64,000 bases of DNA from Capnocytophaga ochracea DSM 7271. Lineage in GTDB: Bacteria > Bacteroidota > Bacteroidia > Flavobacteriales > Flavobacteriaceae. Positions 14,445 to 22,974 of this stretch are shown piece by piece. Under the pieces are notes generated by a model that was given only the letters and a program-made list of their open reading frames with translations, did no database searches and was not told the origin of the DNA. A program made the translations under genes and the position numbers. Numbering within the stretch: the first letter of the stretch is position 1; every line of letters begins with the position of its first letter. Location of the stretch: assembly GCF_000023285.1 (NCBI RefSeq), contig NC_013162.1:2074501-2138500 (forward strand), written 5' to 3'.

Positions 14445-16535
14445 ATGAAGTCCATTTTAGAAAGAATAAAACCTTTTACTTATATAGCTAGCTTATACCT
14501 TATCGTATCGTTTGTGATGCGCATCGTTTTTATGGTGCACCCTATCACTGCTACCACATTTTCGGTGTGGAGTGTGTTTAAGATGCTTTTCATAGGCTTA
14601 CTATCCGACGCTTTTGTGATAGTATTGGCAAGTAGTATTTTAATGCTTTATTTCCTATTTATTGCCAATGTAAAGTACAAAAAACCTTACGGAGGCATTA
14701 TTTTAGGAGCATTTATCCTCATACTACTCTATATACAGTTTTATCCTAACAATATATTTGCACAATATGGGGGCGTGATTCCCGAAATCGCATTAGCTTT
14801 CTTCGGCTTTAAAACGTTGTGTTTTGCTCTTTTGCTCTTTTTACCTAAGTACAGAGCCCAACTGCGCAATGCATTGTATTTTATTACGTTGGCTATCTAT
14901 GTATTTGCCATAGTGATGAATGCAGTAAGCGAATATTTCTTTTGGAATGAGTTCGGGATTCGTTATAACTTTATTGCAGTAGATTACCTTATTTATACCA
15001 ATGAAGTGATAGGTAATATAATGGAGAGTTACCCCATAGTGCCCTTATTTTCAGGGGTTTTTGTAGTAGTATTGGTAATTACTATATATTTATTTCTCAA
15101 GACTAAGAGTGCGCTAAAAACAATACCCACCCTCTTTGAAAAAACGGTTATAGTAGTGCCCTATTTGCTGTTAGTGCTTATAGGAATGTGGAGATTACCC
15201 CAGCTTGATGCTATGGTTGCCGAAAATACTTTTGCTCAAGAAATACAAAGCAATGGTGTTTACAAGTTTTATTACGCTTTTACTCATAGTGAGTTAGATT
15301 TCTTTCAGTTTTATCCTACCTTGCCAGAAAAAGAGGCTGAAAGCATTGTGCTCAAACAACTAAATGCTCCTGCCCTCGAACGACAGATTGTAGGCGATAC
15401 TACCGAAGTGCACCGTAATGTAGTACTCATTTCAATAGAAAGTCTTTCGGCGGAATACCTTACAATGTATGGCAATACTGATAATCGTACGCCTTTCTTG
15501 GATAGCTTAGCTAATAACAGCTTGTTTTTTACTAATTTGTATGCTACAGGTAACCGTACAGTACGTGGTCTGGAAGCGCTTACTCTTTGTATTCCGCCTA
15601 CTCCAGGGGAAAGTGTGGTGAAGCGCAAAGACAATAAAGATAAGTTTACCACGGGTAGCGTGTTCAAAAGTAAAGGTTATGATGTGAAATATCTCTATGG
15701 AGGCGATAGTTATTTTGATAATATGAAGGATTTCTTCAGTGGTAATGGTTACGATATTGTAGATAGCAAGAGCTTTACTCCAGAAGAAGTAACTTTTTCC
15801 AATATATGGGGCGTTTGCGATGAAGATATGGCAAACAAAGCTATAAAGGTGATGAATGAACAAGCTAAAGCAGGCAAACCATTCTTTAATCACTGGATGA
15901 CCGTGAGCAATCACCGTCCGTTTACTTATCCTGAAGGTAAAATTGATATTCCTCCTACTGAGAAACGACGTGCAGGTGGAGTAAAATATACCGATTATGC
16001 TCTCAAACGATTCTTTGAGATGGCAAAACAACAAGAGTGGTACAAAAACACTATTTTTGTGATTGTAGCCGATCACTGTGCATCGAGTGCAGGTAGTACC
16101 GAATTACCCTTAGATGGCTATCGTATCCCTTGTTTTATTGTTGCCGATTTTATCACTCCTAAGAAAATAGATATAATGGTATCACAAATAGATGTGATGC
16201 CTACCGTTTTTGGTTTGCTAAATTTCAATTATATCTCTAAGTTCATAGGGCAAGATGTACTAAAAGAAGGTTATCAGCCACGCGCTTATATTGCTACTTA
16301 TCAGGATTTAGGTTACTTAACCCCTGATAAACTCACTATTATATCACCTTTGAGAAAAACCACTCAATACAGTTTGCACAAAGAAACAGAACAACCCTCA
16401 CAAGAGTATCCCTTGTTTTATGAGCAAATAAAAGAAAATAATGTGAATAAGGAACAAGCCGATGCTTGTATTGGTACTTATCAAGCTACTGCCGAGTGGT
16501 TAAAAAACAAACAGTTCAATGCGCTCAAGAAATAA
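14445..16535 (+). CDS. LtaS-like membrane sulfatase/phosphoglycerol transferase
   Basis: A 696-residue protein with about five transmembrane segments in the first 270 residues and an extracytoplasmic alkaline-phosphatase-fold domain (about 325-650). Catalytic features of the LTA synthase family are visible: VVLISIESLSAEYL, the nucleophile Thr in ATGNRTVRGLEA, and VADHCASS. As the organism is Gram-negative, a lipoteichoic acid product is not expected. Transfer of phosphoglycerol or phosphoethanolamine to a periplasmic glycan or lipid A is a fair inference. The last 17 nt overlap the start of the HD-domain gene. Confidence 0.85.
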   Translation: MKSILERIKPFTYIASLYLIVSFVMRIVFMVHPITATTFSVWSVFKMLFIGLLSDAFVIVLASSILMLYFLFIANVKYKKPYGGIILGAFILILLYIQFYPNNIFAQYGGVIPEIALAFFGFKTLCFALLLFLPKYRAQLRNALYFITLAIYVFAIVMNAVSEYFFWNEFGIRYNFIAVDYLIYTNEVIGNIMESYPIVPLFSGVFVVVLVITIYLFLKTKSALKTIPTLFEKTVIVVPYLLLVLIGMWRLPQLDAMVAENTFAQEIQSNGVYKFYYAFTHSELDFFQFYPTLPEKEAESIVLKQLNAPALERQIVGDTTEVHRNVVLISIESLSAEYLTMYGNTDNRTPFLDSLANNSLFFTNLYATGNRTVRGLEALTLCIPPTPGESVVKRKDNKDKFTTGSVFKSKGYDVKYLYGGDSYFDNMKDFFSGNGYDIVDSKSFTPEEVTFSNIWGVCDEDMANKAIKVMNEQAKAGKPFFNHWMTVSNHRPFTYPEGKIDIPPTEKRRAGGVKYTDYALKRFFEMAKQQEWYKNTIFVIVADHCASSAGSTELPLDGYRIPCFIVADFITPKKIDIMVSQIDVMPTVFGLLNFNYISKFIGQDVLKEGYQPRAYIATYQDLGYLTPDKLTIISPLRKTTQYSLHKETEQPSQEYPLFYEQIKENNVNKEQADACIGTYQATAEWLKNKQFNALKK

Positions 16536-17736
16536 GCTAAAAATTATCAACGACCCTATTTATGGGTTTATCCATATCCCCAGCACTTTAGTGTTCGACA
16601 TTATTGAGCACCCCTATTTTCAGCGGCTCAGGCGTATCAATCAAATGGGACTTTCGTATTTGGTATTTCCAGGGGCTAAACACACTCGTTTTGAGCACGT
16701 ATTGGGGTGTGTGTTCTTAATGCAGAAAACAGTAGAGATGCTCCGTTTCAAGGGAGTACAAATCTCTGAAAAAGAGGCTGAAGGACTCTATATTGCCATA
16801 TTGTTGCACGATATAGGGCACGGACCTTTTTCTCACGCAATGGAACACAGCATTGTCGAAGGTATTTCTCACGAGGAAATCTCGTTGCGCTTTATGCAAG
16901 AGCTTAACAAGGTATTTAATGGCAAATTAGATACCGCTATAGCAATATTTCAAGGTACTTACCTTCGTAAGTTTATGCATCAACTCATCTCTGGTCAGTT
17001 AGATATGGACAGAGCCGATTACTTAAAACGCGATAGTTTTTATACAGGAGTCGCTGAGGGGAATATAAATTCTGAACGCCTTATCTCAATGCTTAACGTA
17101 CGCAACGACGAATTAGTAGTCGAAGAAAAAGGCTTATACTCGGTAGAGAAATTCCTAATAGCTCGCCGATTGATGTATTGGCAAGTGTATTTGCACAAAA
17201 CTAGCGTAGTAGCCGAGCAGATACTCATCAGGTTGCTCAATCGCGCCAAAGAGTTGGTGCAACAAGGGCAAGAACTGACTATGTCCACCGCTTTAGCTTT
17301 CTTTGTGAAAAACAAGATATCCAAAAATAATTTCTCACAAGAAGTACTTGAGATGTTTGCTTGTTTAGACGATACAGATATTATTTCAGCAATGAAAGAA
17401 TGGCAGTTCCACCCCGATGTAGTGCTTTCTAAACTCAGCAAAATGTTGCTCAACCGCGATTTGCTAAAAATAAAAGTCCGCTTAAACGATTTTGAAGAAC
17501 AGAAGATAAAGAGACTGCAGAAACTATCAGTTGCCAAAGGAGTAGAAGAAAAGGATATTAAGTACTTTGTCTTTACAGGAGTGATGACTAACAGAGCGTA
17601 TAATCCAGGAAAGGAAATAATTAAGATTCTTACCAAAAATGGAAGAGTAGTAGATCTTACTAAAACCTCTGAAGCTATCAATTTAGAACCTCTTTCACAA
17701 GTAACTGAACGATACTATATTTGCTATCCAAAGTAA
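16519..17736 (+). CDS. HD-domain phosphohydrolase (dNTPase-like)
   Basis: A 405-residue cytosolic metal-dependent phosphohydrolase. The N-terminal part has HTRFEHVLG and HDIGHGPFSHAMEH, the His-Asp ligands of the HD superfamily, then LISGQLDMDRADYLKRDSFY typical of dGTPase/SAMHD1-like proteins. This gene precedes lpxD in many flavobacteria. A dNTP triphosphohydrolase activity is plausible but not shown. It starts inside the end of the sulfatase gene (different frame), which implies coupling; an in-frame later ATG would remove conserved N-terminal residues. Confidence 0.87.
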   Translation: MRSRNKLKIINDPIYGFIHIPSTLVFDIIEHPYFQRLRRINQMGLSYLVFPGAKHTRFEHVLGCVFLMQKTVEMLRFKGVQISEKEAEGLYIAILLHDIGHGPFSHAMEHSIVEGISHEEISLRFMQELNKVFNGKLDTAIAIFQGTYLRKFMHQLISGQLDMDRADYLKRDSFYTGVAEGNINSERLISMLNVRNDELVVEEKGLYSVEKFLIARRLMYWQVYLHKTSVVAEQILIRLLNRAKELVQQGQELTMSTALAFFVKNKISKNNFSQEVLEMFACLDDTDIISAMKEWQFHPDVVLSKLSKMLLNRDLLKIKVRLNDFEEQKIKRLQKLSVAKGVEEKDIKYFVFTGVMTNRAYNPGKEIIKILTKNGRVVDLTKTSEAINLEPLSQVTERYYICYPK

Positions 17737-17811
17737 GGTAGAAAAGGAGGGAGTAAAATTACCAATAGAGAAAAAAAATAGCAAAAAGAGTGCTATATGA
17801 AATAATTTTTA

Positions 17812-17819
17812 TATTTTTG
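17812..17819 (+). promoter_or_regulatory. -7 element upstream of lpxD
   Basis: TATTTTTG, 75 nt before the lpxD ATG, in the only sizeable gap before the lipid A block. No clear TTG at -33. Confidence 0.45.
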
Positions 17820-17894
17820 TTGCGAAAAACAACCTTTTTTAAGACAAAAACATATAAATATTGCTTTATATCGTTCTGATTATAAACTAATTAA

Positions 17895-18914
17895 ATGAAA
17901 TTTACAGCATTACAAATAGCCAATGTACTCGGCGGTGAAGTAGAAGGAAATCCCCAAATTGAAGTCTATAAACTTTCAAAAATTGAAGAGGGAAGTGAAG
18001 GGAGTATATCTTTTTTGGCAAACCCTAAATACAAACATTTTATCTATACTACTCAAGCATCTATAGTGATTGTAAATAAGGACTTTGAGGCTGAAGATAA
18101 AATATCAGCAACCTTAGTGAGAGTAGACGATGCTTATGCCGCTTTTACTAAACTCTTAGAATTTTACAATCAAGTGAAAATGAATAAAGTAGGTATAGAA
18201 CAACCTTCGTTTATCGCTTCATCTGCTAAAATAGGACAAAATGTATATATAGGAGCTTTTGTGTATATTGGCGAAAATGTAGTGATAAGCGATAATGTGA
18301 AAATCTATCCTAACACTTACATAGGTGATAACTCATCAGTAGGTGAGGGGACTACTATTTTTGCAGGCTGTAAAATATATTCCGAAACTGTCATAGGTAA
18401 AGATTGTATGCTCCACAGTGGAGTAGTATTAGGGGCTGACGGATTTGGGTTCCAGCCTAATGAAAAAGGAGAGTTCAGCAGAGTACCACAGATAGGTAAT
18501 GTCGTGATTGAAGATTCTGTAGATATAGGTGCAGAAACAGCTATAGATCGTGCAACTTTAGGTTCTACTATCATTCATAAGGGAGTAAAGTTAGACAACC
18601 AAATACATATTGCCCACAATGTAGAAATAGGTAAAAATACAGTGATTGCTGCCCAAACAGGTATTGCTGGCTCAACTAAAGTAGGCGAAAATTGTATGAT
18701 AGGGGGTCAAGTGGGAATCGTAGGTCACTTAGTAATAGGCAATCGCGTGAAAATACAAGCCCAAACAGGGGTAGGTCGTAATCTTAAAGACGACGAAGCG
18801 ATACAAGGCTCTCCCGCTTTGGGGCACGCCGAATACAACAAAGCTTATGTCATTTTTAGAAAATTACCTAACTTGCTTAAACGCTTAGAAGAATTAGAAA
18901 AAAAATTAAAATAA
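17895..18914 (+). CDS. lpxD: UDP-3-O-acylglucosamine N-acyltransferase
   Basis: A 339-residue trimeric acyltransferase that adds the second hydroxyacyl chain to UDP-3-O-acyl-glucosamine in lipid A synthesis. It has the LpxD N-terminal uridine-binding domain (1-100), a left-handed beta-helix made of hexapeptide repeats (about 105-300), and the catalytic His in NQIHIAHNVEIG (about residue 239). A C-terminal helical extension (KLPNLLKRLEELEKKLK) binds acyl carrier protein in homologues. It is the first gene of the block lpxD-lpxC/fabZ-lpxA-efp-lpxD2, with 7-39 nt gaps. Confidence 0.95.
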   Translation: MKFTALQIANVLGGEVEGNPQIEVYKLSKIEEGSEGSISFLANPKYKHFIYTTQASIVIVNKDFEAEDKISATLVRVDDAYAAFTKLLEFYNQVKMNKVGIEQPSFIASSAKIGQNVYIGAFVYIGENVVISDNVKIYPNTYIGDNSSVGEGTTIFAGCKIYSETVIGKDCMLHSGVVLGADGFGFQPNEKGEFSRVPQIGNVVIEDSVDIGAETAIDRATLGSTIIHKGVKLDNQIHIAHNVEIGKNTVIAAQTGIAGSTKVGENCMIGGQVGIVGHLVIGNRVKIQAQTGVGRNLKDDEAIQGSPALGHAEYNKAYVIFRKLPNLLKRLEELEKKLK

Positions 18915-18921
18915 ATACACT

Positions 18922-20310
18922 ATGGTAAAGCAAAATACTTTATCCAAAGAAATTACCTTAGAAGGTATTGGGTTACATACTGGTAAACAAGTAAAAATGG
19001 TGCTCAAACCTGCACCAGTAGGCAATGGTTTTACCTTTGTACGTACCGATTTAGAAGGAAACCCCGTTGTCGAAGCGGATGCTACCTATGTAGCAAGTAC
19101 TGAACGTGGTACAGTCTTAGAAAAAAAAGGGGTGAAAATCCAAACTTGTGAGCACATCTTAGCAGCGCTCGTCGGTATGGATTTGGATAATGTGATTATT
19201 GAGCTCAACTCCTCTGAACCTCCTATTATGGATGGTTCTTCTAAATATTTTGTAGAAGCTATTGAAAAAGCGGGTATCACTCCTCAAGATGCAGAGCGTG
19301 ATGAATATATAGTAAAACAAGTGATTACCTACGTAAATGAAGAAACAGGTAGTGAGATTACTCTCATTCCTGCCGAGGAATACCAAGTGACTACAATGGT
19401 AGATTTTGGTACTAAGATTTTGGGCACTCAAAATGCTTACCTCAATAAACTTTCCGAATTTAAAACCGAAATAGCTGATGCTCGTACTTTTAGTTTCTTG
19501 CACGAGCTCGAAGCTTTACTTGATCACGGTTTGATTAAAGGAGGAGATTTGAATAATGCTATCGTATATGTAGATAAAGAAATTTCTGATAGTACGATGC
19601 AGAAACTTAAAAAGATTTTCAACAAAGATAATATTTCAGTGAAACCTAATGGAGTGCTTGATAATCTTACTTTGCATTACCCTAACGAAGCTGCTCGCCA
19701 TAAACTATTGGATGTAATAGGCGATTTGGCATTGGTAGGTACACGCATTCGTGGTAAAGTAATTGCTACTAAACCTGGACACTTCACCAATACCCAATTT
19801 GCTAAAAAACTTTCTAAGATTATAAAAAATGAACGTCGTAACAACGTTCCTTCTATAGATATTAATCAACCACCGTTGCTCAACACTACCGATATAATGA
19901 AGTTGTTACCTCACCGTTCACCATTCTTGTTGGTAGATAAAATCTTTGAACTTTCTGATAAACACGTTGTAGGTTTAAAGAATGTAACAATGGATGAACC
20001 TTTCTTCGTAGGGCACTTCCCAGGGGCTCCTGTAATGCCTGGTGTACTCCAAATAGAAGCAATGGCACAAACAGGAGGCGTATTGATACTCAGTACCGTC
20101 CCCGACCCCGAAAATTACCTCACTTATTTTATGAAAATAGACAATGTGAAGTTCAAGGTACAAGTAGTGCCAGGGGATACCCTTATATTCAAGTTAGAAT
20201 TGCTAACGCCTATTCGCCGTGGTATTTGCCATATGCAAGCTTACGCTTATGTGAACGGAAAGTTGGCTACTGAAGCTGAGCTAATGGCTCAAATTGTTAA
20301 AGTAAAATAA
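18922..20310 (+). CDS. lpxC-fabZ: Bifunctional LpxC deacetylase / FabZ dehydratase
   Basis: A 462-residue fusion known from Bacteroidota. Residues 1-300 are LpxC, the zinc deacetylase that commits to lipid A synthesis; zinc ligands lie in CEHILAAL and in RHKLLDVIGD (His and Asp), and the FLHELEALLDHGLIKGG segment is present. Residues about 315-462 are FabZ, 3-hydroxyacyl-ACP dehydratase, with LLPHRSPFLLVD, the catalytic His in FVGHFPGAPVMPGV and the Glu in LQIEAMAQ. The fusion links the two enzymes that compete for 3-hydroxyacyl-ACP, and may balance lipid A with fatty acid flux. Confidence 0.97.
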   Translation: MVKQNTLSKEITLEGIGLHTGKQVKMVLKPAPVGNGFTFVRTDLEGNPVVEADATYVASTERGTVLEKKGVKIQTCEHILAALVGMDLDNVIIELNSSEPPIMDGSSKYFVEAIEKAGITPQDAERDEYIVKQVITYVNEETGSEITLIPAEEYQVTTMVDFGTKILGTQNAYLNKLSEFKTEIADARTFSFLHELEALLDHGLIKGGDLNNAIVYVDKEISDSTMQKLKKIFNKDNISVKPNGVLDNLTLHYPNEAARHKLLDVIGDLALVGTRIRGKVIATKPGHFTNTQFAKKLSKIIKNERRNNVPSIDINQPPLLNTTDIMKLLPHRSPFLLVDKIFELSDKHVVGLKNVTMDEPFFVGHFPGAPVMPGVLQIEAMAQTGGVLILSTVPDPENYLTYFMKIDNVKFKVQVVPGDTLIFKLELLTPIRRGICHMQAYAYVNGKLATEAELMAQIVKVK

Positions 20311-20316
20311 AAGTAT

Positions 20317-21111
20317 ATGATTCAACCTTTGGCTTATGTCCACCCCGATGCCAAAATCGCTAAAAATGTAGTGATAGAGCCTTTTACTACTATCAGTAAA
20401 AATGTAGAAATAGGTGAGGGCACTTGGATAGGACCTAACGTAACCATTATGGAGGGAGCGCGTATAGGGAAGAACTGCAAAATTTTTCCTGGAGCTGTAA
20501 TTTCAGCTATTCCACAAGATCTCAAGTATAAAGGTGAAGAAACCACTACTCACATAGGCAATAATACTACTATCAGAGAGTGTGTAACCATCAATAAAGG
20601 TACTGTCGACCGTATGAGAACTGTAGTAGGCAACAATTGCTTGATAATGGCTTACTCTCATATCGCTCACGATTGTATTGTGGGGGACAACTGTATTTTC
20701 TCTAATGGTACTACTCTTGCAGGACACGTAACTGTAGGTGATTGTGCTGTGATGGCAGGAATGACTGCTGTTTATCAGTTTTGTTCTATAGGGAGTTATG
20801 CTTTTGTAACAGGAGGTTCGCTCGTAGGTAAAGATGTTCCCCCTTATGTAAAGGCCGCGCGCAACCCACTTTCTTATGTAGGGGTGAATTCTATAGGGTT
20901 ACATCGTCGTGGATTTACTACTGAGAAAATACGTGAGATACAAGATATTTACCGTGTACTTTTCCAAAAGAAACTCAGTACCTCTCACGCTTTGGACTAT
21001 ATAGAAGCTGAAATGGAAGCCACTGTAGAACGCGATGAGATATTGCAATTCGTGCGTCGCTCACAGCACGGTATTATGAAAGGCTATCACGGTGAATTAA
21101 TAAAAGAGTAA
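20317..21111 (+). CDS. lpxA: UDP-N-acetylglucosamine O-acyltransferase
   Basis: A 264-residue trimeric enzyme for the first step of lipid A synthesis. It is a left-handed beta-helix with hexapeptide repeats over residues 1-185; the catalytic His lies in MAYSHIAHDC (about residue 124), followed by NPLSYVGVNSIGLHRRGF and a C-terminal helical domain. It starts 6 nt after lpxC-fabZ. Length is standard. Substrate chain length cannot be read with confidence. Confidence 0.97.
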   Translation: MIQPLAYVHPDAKIAKNVVIEPFTTISKNVEIGEGTWIGPNVTIMEGARIGKNCKIFPGAVISAIPQDLKYKGEETTTHIGNNTTIRECVTINKGTVDRMRTVVGNNCLIMAYSHIAHDCIVGDNCIFSNGTTLAGHVTVGDCAVMAGMTAVYQFCSIGSYAFVTGGSLVGKDVPPYVKAARNPLSYVGVNSIGLHRRGFTTEKIREIQDIYRVLFQKKLSTSHALDYIEAEMEATVERDEILQFVRRSQHGIMKGYHGELIKE

Positions 21112-21150
21112 GAACTTAAAACTAAAAACAAATAACTTAAAATAGAATAA

Positions 21151-21717
21151 ATGGCAACAACCGCAGACATTAAAAAAGGATTATGCATTCGCTTCAATCA
21201 CGATATCTACAAAATTATTGAATTTCTACACGTAAAACCAGGTAAAGGGCCTGCTTTTGTACGTACTAAACTCAAAAGTGTTACCACAGGTAAAATTCTT
21301 GACAACACTTTCTCTGCTGGTCACAAAATTGAAGATGTACGTGTCGAAACTCGTTCTTTCCAATATTTGTATGCCGAAGGCGATGAGTTCGTATTTATGA
21401 ACAACGACGACTTCAACCAAGTGCATATTCGTAAAGATATGCTCGATTACCCCGATTTGCTTAAAGAAGGAGAAACCGTGATGGTGATCTTCAATGCCGA
21501 AGACGAAACACCGCTTTCAGTAGAAATGCCTGCCAATGTCATCCTTACCGTTACACACGTAGAACCAGGAGTAAAAGGTAATACAGCTACTAATGCTACC
21601 AAACCTGCTACTGTTGAAACAGGAGCTACCGTGAATGTACCTCTTTTTATCAACGAAGGTGACCGCATTAAGGTAGAAACTGAAAAAGGTACTTATGTCG
21701 AAAGAATGAAAGACTAA
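21151..21717 (+). CDS. efp: Elongation factor P
   Basis: A 188-residue translation factor that relieves ribosome stalling at polyproline. It has a KOW-like N-terminal domain with Lys32 in HVKPGKGPAF at the tip that enters the peptidyl-transferase centre, then two OB-type domains (YLYAEGDEFVFMN, and the C-terminal FINEGDRIKVETEKGTYVER). No efmA (epmA) or earP gene lies nearby, so the modification of Lys32 is unknown. Its place inside the lipid A block is common in flavobacteria. Confidence 0.97.
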   Translation: MATTADIKKGLCIRFNHDIYKIIEFLHVKPGKGPAFVRTKLKSVTTGKILDNTFSAGHKIEDVRVETRSFQYLYAEGDEFVFMNNDDFNQVHIRKDMLDYPDLLKEGETVMVIFNAEDETPLSVEMPANVILTVTHVEPGVKGNTATNATKPATVETGATVNVPLFINEGDRIKVETEKGTYVERMKD

Positions 21718-21719
21718 TT

Positions 21720-22637
21720 ATGCGTTTCTCACAGCCTTATACCCTTAAACAAATAGCTACTATCATCAATGCGAAATACGTAGGTGCAGAAGATTTTCCC
21801 GTACTTGGAATGAACGAAATTCACGTGGTACAAGCAGGTGATATAGTCTTTGTGGATCATCCTAAGTATTACGAGAAAGCATTACATTCTAAGGCTACTA
21901 TTGTACTGATTAATAAAGAAGTCGAGTGCCCTGAAGGGAAGGCCCTTTTAATATCTGATGACCCTTTTCGCGATTTCAACAAACTTACTGACTTTTTTAA
22001 ACCCTTTCAAAATGCAACTGCACTTATAGCTCCTTCAGCACGTATAGGTGAAAATACAGTAGTGCAGCCAGGTGCTTTTGTTGGTAATAATGTAGTAATA
22101 GGTAACAACTGCCGGATTCATTCTAATGTGAGTATCTACGACGATTGTGTGATAGGTGATAACGTAACTATTCACGCCGGCACAGTGCTCGGAGCAGATG
22201 CTTTTTATTACAAAAAACGTCCCGAAGGTTTTGATAAGCTCAAGTCCGGTGGTCGTGTAGTAATTGAGGATAATGTCGATTTAGGAGCTCTTTGTACTAT
22301 TGATAGAGGAGTAACAGGTGATACCACTATCAAAAAAGGAACTAAGATAGACAATCAAGTGCATATAGGTCATGATACAGTAGTAGGAGAGAAGTGCCTC
22401 ATTGCTTCACAAACAGGAATTGCTGGTTGTGTGGTAATAGAAAATGAAGTAACCATTTGGGGACAAGTAGGGATGACTAGCGGTATCACCATAGGTGAGA
22501 AAGCAGTAATTTTAGCCCAAAGTGGTATTTCTAAATCCTTAGAGGGTGGACAAACTTACTTTGGTTATCCTGCTGGTGAAGCTCGTGAGAAATATAAAGA
22601 AATGAGTGCACTCAAACAGCTTATCAATTGTAAATAA
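21720..22637 (+). CDS. Second LpxD-type acyltransferase
   Basis: A 305-residue paralogue of lpxD. It has the same N-terminal domain (TLKQIATIINAKYVGAEDFPV), hexapeptide beta-helix, and the catalytic His in NQVHIGHDTVVG. It differs by an insertion around YYKKRPEGFDKLKSGG and lacks the long C-terminal helix of LpxD (ends KEMSALKQLINCK). A second N-acyltransferase of different chain preference, or a role in another acylated sugar, are both possible. It starts 2 nt after efp and ends the operon before a terminator. Confidence 0.85.
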   Translation: MRFSQPYTLKQIATIINAKYVGAEDFPVLGMNEIHVVQAGDIVFVDHPKYYEKALHSKATIVLINKEVECPEGKALLISDDPFRDFNKLTDFFKPFQNATALIAPSARIGENTVVQPGAFVGNNVVIGNNCRIHSNVSIYDDCVIGDNVTIHAGTVLGADAFYYKKRPEGFDKLKSGGRVVIEDNVDLGALCTIDRGVTGDTTIKKGTKIDNQVHIGHDTVVGEKCLIASQTGIAGCVVIENEVTIWGQVGMTSGITIGEKAVILAQSGISKSLEGGQTYFGYPAGEAREKYKEMSALKQLINCK

Positions 22638-22659
22638 GTAATTTTATAGTTATACAATT

Positions 22660-22696
22660 AAGGAACTGCTTTTTTAGGTAGTTCCTTTCGTTTTTT
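22660..22696 (+). terminator. Terminator of the lpx-efp operon
   Basis: Stem AAGGAACT / AGTTCCTT (22660-22667, 22680-22687), 12-nt loop, followed by TCG and a run of Ts. Confidence 0.8.
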
Positions 22697-22779
22697 ATCA
22701 CTTTACCTTCGATCAAAACTCTTTTTTCTCTTAGTTCTTAACTGCTAATTCTCAACTTTTTATATAGCTATTGTATACC

Positions 22780-22834
22780 AATCGTCCAAGATTCGTTCAA
22801 GCTTCCTATAAGCTTTGTATAAGCTAACTATAAC
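22780..22834. repeat. 11-bp array, CTATAAG family (5 units)
   Basis: Five 11-mers in phase: AATCGTCCAAG, ATTCGTTCAAG, CTTCCTATAAG, CTTTGTATAAG, CTAACTATAAC, preceded by ATACC. The same ordered cassette appears at 55456-55499 and, reversed, at 42530-42573. It lies in the 337-bp gap before the ccs gene; nothing else but the terminator and promoter is seen there. Confidence 0.85.
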
Positions 22835-22934
22835 CATTTTACTCCTTATCTTTTATTTTTACCTCAAAAATTACTTCCGAACCTTTTTGTTTTCTTCCGA
22901 ATTTTCAGCTCTCTTCATTAGTTAATTGAAGAAT

Positions 22935-22965
22935 TTGCTAATTTGTTAATTACTCACTACCTTTG
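22935..22965 (+). promoter_or_regulatory. ccsBA promoter with octamer-type -33 region
   Basis: TTG (22935-22937, in AATTTGCTAATTTG), 20 nt, TACCTTTG (22958-22965). The ATG at 22975 is only 9 nt past the -7 box, so the mRNA should be leaderless or nearly so. Confidence 0.75.
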
Positions 22966-22974
22966 CCCCCAATT

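Noticed and set aside
22963-22974. TTG start upstream of ccsBA, and similar TTG starts at 9152, 55731 and 58943
   Set aside because: These TTG codons are part of the TAnnTTTG promoter box itself and lie upstream of the predicted transcription start.
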